Assembly: GCF_000024625.1 (NCBI RefSeq)
Contig: NC_013407.1
Span: 372,001 to 436,000 of the forward strand
Length of the DNA stretch: 64,000 nucleotides
Source: Methanocaldococcus vulcanius M7
GTDB lineage: Archaea; AGJL01; Methanococci; Methanococcales; Methanocaldococcaceae
Direction of reading: 5' to 3'
Below are positions 61,273-64,000 of this stretch, piece after piece; positions within the stretch are counted from its first letter, which is position 1, and each line of letters opens with the position of its first letter. Position numbers and translations under genes: made by a program. The notes under the pieces are model-generated. The model ran no database searches and was not told where the DNA came from. It saw only the letters and a list, made by a program, of their open reading frames with translations.

Positions 61273-61856
61273 TACAACCACCCAAACAGCAGATCTCTAA
61301 CATTTACTGTGGAGAATAGAAATGATATTATTTTATCCAACAACGTTTCAGGTTTTTTTTCATCGTCTATTTTAGAGGAGTTAATATTTTCAGATTTATC
61401 AATTTTTATTTTCCCTTCTTCTATCATACACTCCAATATTGCTTCTTTTGCTACTCCCGGTGTGATTCCGTATTTCTCTTTAAGTTCTTCGAATGTGGTA
61501 TCATCTGGGACATCTACATGAAGTTTTTCCTTTAAACACTCAGGATCTATATTATATTTCTTACAAACTTGTTCTATTGTCAGCGATTTTAGCTCTTTTC
61601 CAGATATGTCTATGTATTTGTCTACATCTTCCTCTTCAGTGTTATTTGTTGATGGGATTTCCGTTTCGGTTGTAGGAGGTGGCTCGCTGTGATCACAGAT
61701 TCCATCGTGATTGGTATCTATGTATCTTCCACATTCTCCAGGGTATGTGCAGTTAACTCTTCCATATGGGCAATCATTCCAAGCGAAAGATGTTGTAATA
61801 AGGAAAATAAAAATTAAAGAGAGAAAAAAGCCAGATAAAAATCTATCTCTATTCAT
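61272..61856 (-). CDS. Exported protein with an EF-hand-like calcium loop
   Basis: 194 aa. Signal peptide [17 protein letters not shown], then four cysteines around [14 protein letters not shown], the D-x-N-x-D-G-x-x-D loop of calcium-binding dockerin/EF-hand modules. A Thr/Glu-rich linker leads to a helical part with [15 protein letters not shown], then a C-terminal amphipathic end. This Cys-plus-loop unit also occurs fused to NapH-like proteins in other archaea (from memory), which supports a link to the overlapping polyferredoxin gene. Confidence 0.7.
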   Translation of the reverse strand: MNRDRFLSGFFLSLIFIFLITTSFAWNDCPYGRVNCTYPGECGRYIDTNHDGICDHSEPPPTTETEIPSTNNTEEEDVDKYIDISGKELKSLTIEQVCKKYNIDPECLKEKLHVDVPDDTTFEELKEKYGITPGVAKEAILECMIEEGKIKIDKSENINSSKIDDEKKPETLLDKIISFLFSTVNVRDLLFGWL

Positions 61857-61908
61857 ATTACCACTTTAATATATTTTATTATTTTGATTTTGTATATCAT
61901 TTTTTGAG

Positions 61909-62643
61909 TTATTGTTGATTCATTCCTCTTTCTGTATTGCTGTTTATTATTTGTTCGAATTCTTCTTTACTTATATATTTTGGCGTGTAGTTTGCTCCGT
62001 ATCTATTTAACATTCTTACGAATGCTCTCATATGGTTTCTTGAACCTTTCATAAGATTTTCATAGACAAATTTTATATCTTCATTGTCAGTTTCGTTTAT
62101 CCATTTTTGAAGATCGGCAATATCTAAGTCCTCTATTGTAGCCCCCACAATTAGAGCATCAACTACTGATTTGTTTCCTTCTTCAACGAGTTTTTTATAA
62201 AGTTCTTCGAATTTTGGATTTGAAAACGCTCCTACACTATCATTTTTTACAGGATCTGGGATGTTATATTTTTCTAAGAGATATTTTATAGCGGTTGTGT
62301 GAGTTTCTTCACTTTCAGCAATATTTTTAAAGATAGGAAGTTTCCACTTTTCATATAAAGTTAAGTAAACATCTCTTGCTAATTTTTCTTCTTCTCTCAT
62401 TTCTATTAATCCTTCTTTTTCTTGTTCGCTTAATGGCTGTTTTGGCATTGATTTTATATATTCAAGCATTAGTGTGTCATTTATATTCCCATTGGAGTTG
62501 ACTAAGGTTCCTTTAAAATTTCCTTTTCCTGTTTCAGTTGTTATTGTATTTGTATTTGATGTAGTATTTTGACTTGTGCATCCGGATAATAGGACAGATG
62601 TTAGGATCAACGTTGCCAATGTTATTGCAATTAGTTTTTTCAT
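61909..62643 (-). CDS. DUF2202 ferritin-like lipoprotein
   Basis: 244 aa. A lipoprotein signal (ATLILTSVLLSGCTSQ) is followed by a Thr/Asn linker and a DUF2202 domain of about 150 residues. It has a possible di-iron set: MREEEKLARDVYLTLYEKW, IAESEETHTTAIKYL and VYENLMKGSRNHMRAF. It sits outside the cell and may handle O2, peroxide or metals there. The ATG at 62643 has GGTGATTAGA upstream. Confidence 0.85.
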   Translation of the reverse strand: MKKLIAITLATLILTSVLLSGCTSQNTTSNTNTITTETGKGNFKGTLVNSNGNINDTLMLEYIKSMPKQPLSEQEKEGLIEMREEEKLARDVYLTLYEKWKLPIFKNIAESEETHTTAIKYLLEKYNIPDPVKNDSVGAFSNPKFEELYKKLVEEGNKSVVDALIVGATIEDLDIADLQKWINETDNEDIKFVYENLMKGSRNHMRAFVRMLNRYGANYTPKYISKEEFEQIINSNTERGMNQQ

Positions 62644-62751
62644 TCTAATCACCTTATATGATGGTTGAGACATCTATATGCATAACCCCTCGCATTAAAA
62701 AATAATTAAAAATAAAAAGTAAAAAAAAAGTAGAAAGTAAAAAATTTTGCT

Positions 62752-63723
62752 TTATTGGTTTATTCTTGCCGTAGTTGTATTTATTCTTTGATGATGGCCA
62801 TTTTCTCCCATCTTACCAACTGGGTTTTCTGAGGAGTTGAGATTTTGGTGAGGACTTCCTCTTCTCATTTCTCCCCAGTTTGGATGCAAGTGTGTTTTAA
62901 CTTTTACCATCTGTTCTTCTTGGAGCTGGATCATTATTCTATATGCTTCTTGAAGTTTGTTCTGCTCCATTAATTGTTCTGCTTCTTTTAGTTTTTCTTC
63001 TAATTCTGTCGTATTAACACCCATTTTCTTTAACATCTCAATTTTTCTTTCCATTAATCTTATCCTATTTTGGAGCATTAATTTGACTCTTTCTTCTGAG
63101 ATCTGTTCAACTGATATGTTTATTCCATGTCTCTTTAACTGCATCATAACTTTTGAATAATTACAGAATGGACAGATTGGATTTTCTATGATCTCAACTT
63201 TGTTTATTCTCAGTTGTAGTTTTTGCGGTTCTACACTTAAATTGGTTCCATTTGTAAGTAGGAGTAAACAACTTCTATTTCTGACTTTTTGCATTGTCTC
63301 GTTTAATGCGATATCATCGAATCCATAACATACGCATGCTGTTGCGTTATCTCCAAACATGTGTTTGAACTGATTTTGGAAGGTTAGTGTTGCATTAGCG
63401 TTTGTTTCATACCTGTTGGTTCCTCCTATTCTCTCCACTGTTATTCCTGCGTTTTCTAATGCAATTGTGTAGTTTTCAACCACCGCTAATGGCCCTCCAA
63501 TTATTATAACCTTCTCTGGATTTAGGTTTTCGATCTCACTTACTAAACTTTCGTTATATATTCCCCAGGTTGTTGTGAAAACTGTTGCATTTAGAGCATC
63601 TGCCACTTCCAACGCTGTGCATTGATCTGCTGCATTATCACTTACTAAAACCACGTCTGTTGCAGATACAGATCCCACTAAAAATGCAACTGCCATTAGA
63701 AATAATAATAGCAGTTTTCTCAT
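62752..63723 (-). CDS. CWB2-repeat surface protein with a CPFC motif and coiled coil
   Basis: 323 aa. Signal peptide LLLLFLMAVAFLVGSVSA, then a cell-wall-binding-2 type region (VVLVSDNAADQCTALEVADAL, then VIIIGGPLAVV and RIGGTNRYETNA). Next IIENPICPFCNYSKVMMQLK resembles a thioredoxin/glutaredoxin active site. A Lys/Glu-rich coiled coil (about 225-270) and a His/Asn-rich C-terminus complete it. GGTGATAGG precedes the ATG. Surface-attached redox or metal role is an inference from neighbours. Confidence 0.72.
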   Translation of the reverse strand: MRKLLLLFLMAVAFLVGSVSATDVVLVSDNAADQCTALEVADALNATVFTTTWGIYNESLVSEIENLNPEKVIIIGGPLAVVENYTIALENAGITVERIGGTNRYETNANATLTFQNQFKHMFGDNATACVCYGFDDIALNETMQKVRNRSCLLLLTNGTNLSVEPQKLQLRINKVEIIENPICPFCNYSKVMMQLKRHGINISVEQISEERVKLMLQNRIRLMERKIEMLKKMGVNTTELEEKLKEAEQLMEQNKLQEAYRIMIQLQEEQMVKVKTHLHPNWGEMRRGSPHQNLNSSENPVGKMGENGHHQRINTTTARINQ

Positions 63724-63739
63724 CCTATCACCCCATATT

Positions 63740-63925
63740 TTATTTTTTATCAGTTGGGATATATACTTTTTCCTCTTTCTTAGTATTACCTTTTAATATT
63801 AATTTTATAACTGATAATACAATAATGATCGCAGTAAATACTATGATCATCCAGAATATTATCCAAAACATCCAAAAGAAAAATGGTATTGGAAAGAATG
63901 TGTAATTACAGCACCACATTGGCAT
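63740..63925 (-). CDS. Small Cys/aromatic-rich membrane protein
   Basis: 61 aa. The start MPMWCCNYTF has a Cys pair and the sequence then enters one long aromatic membrane helix (FFFWMFWIIFWMIIVFTAI). A basic tail (KGNTKKEEK) follows. GGTGATCTAT fixes the ATG at 63925, though the frame opens earlier. I know no family. The WCC pair next to the membrane may bind a metal. Confidence 0.6.
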   Translation of the reverse strand: MPMWCCNYTFFPIPFFFWMFWIIFWMIIVFTAIIIVLSVIKLILKGNTKKEEKVYIPTDKK

Positions 63926-63962
63926 ATAGATCACCGAAACGTTAATTTGTTTGATTTGTTTT

Positions 63963-64000
63963 TTATTGTTGATATTGCCAGCACATTCCACATCCGCAGT
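63963..64000 (-). CDS. C-terminal end of a Cys-rich protein (partial)
   Basis: The minus frame entering at the window edge reads CGCGMCWQYQQ and stops at 63965-63963. The cysteine-dense tail fits a metal-binding protein of the same cluster. The rest is outside the window. Confidence 0.45.
   Translation of the reverse strand, partial: CGCGMCWQYQQ

Overview
The window is chromosomal DNA of a hyperthermophilic methanogen, almost certainly a Methanocaldococcus close to M. jannaschii. The evidence is the strongly AT-rich sequence, Shine-Dalgarno sites of the GGTGAT/GGTGGT type with ATG/GTG/TTG starts, archaeal TATA boxes, an intron-containing tRNA-Trp, archaeal-type genes (pheT, trm1, MthK-like channel, class III signal peptide protein) and methanogen genes (hdrBC, F420H2 oxidase fprA). 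Gene order in several blocks matches what I remember of M. jannaschii (around MJ1104-1108, MJ1396-1401, MJ1174-1175, MJ0731-0755). That synteny is from memory and was not searched.

Layout. 0.1-3.7 kb: tRNA-Trp with intron, sucD, pheT and a membrane protein. 3.7-7.5 kb: a scrapyard of broken genes. A surface protein and a GT4 glycosyltransferase are both decapitated at one point (about 4571). They are followed by HEPN/MNT genes (one pair damaged, one intact, one 20-codon relic) and fragments of a large membrane protein. 7.5-12.1 kb: surface glycan genes (flippase, large membrane protein, manC). 12.4-16.9 kb: housekeeping genes (trkA-like, thrB, trm1, a lipoprotein). 16.9-17.1 kb: tRNA-Ile followed by a direct repeat of its own 3' end. 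17.2-26.9 kb: CDF transporter, MBL-fold enzyme, several unknown proteins, MthK-like K+ channel, Ski2-like helicase, pilin-like protein and UPF0200 kinase.

26.9-44.4 kb: a minus-strand cell-surface locus. It holds a membrane-spanning regulator with two winged helices, a 2-TM protein, a secreted membrane protein whose cytoplasmic tail looks like a PIN domain, a 2895-residue adhesin-like protein with duplicated lectin-like domains and a beta-helix, and three more surface proteins. Long stretches inside and between these genes are identical, which points to recent gene conversion. 44.7-47.5 kb: aroC-pyrG.

47.7-64 kb: a minus-strand oxygen/redox defence island. It contains an iron-sulfur flavoprotein, two F420H2 oxidases, rubrerythrin and a rubrerythrin-like protein, two rubredoxins (one only 52 aa), a peroxiredoxin, superoxide reductase, an AhpD-like protein, hdrB-hdrC without hdrA, two stand-alone V4R proteins, a hemerythrin, two NapH-like polyferredoxins and exported redox or metal proteins. 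F420H2 and reduced rubredoxin would pass electrons to O2, peroxide and superoxide. A CGA-N3-TCG palindrome occurs in four intergenic regions of this island and is my best candidate for a shared operator. The V4R proteins may be the sensors, by analogy with MsvR.

The most promising undescribed systems are the surface-sensing operon at 26.9-29.9 kb beside the giant adhesin, and the V4R/palindrome regulon of the oxygen island.
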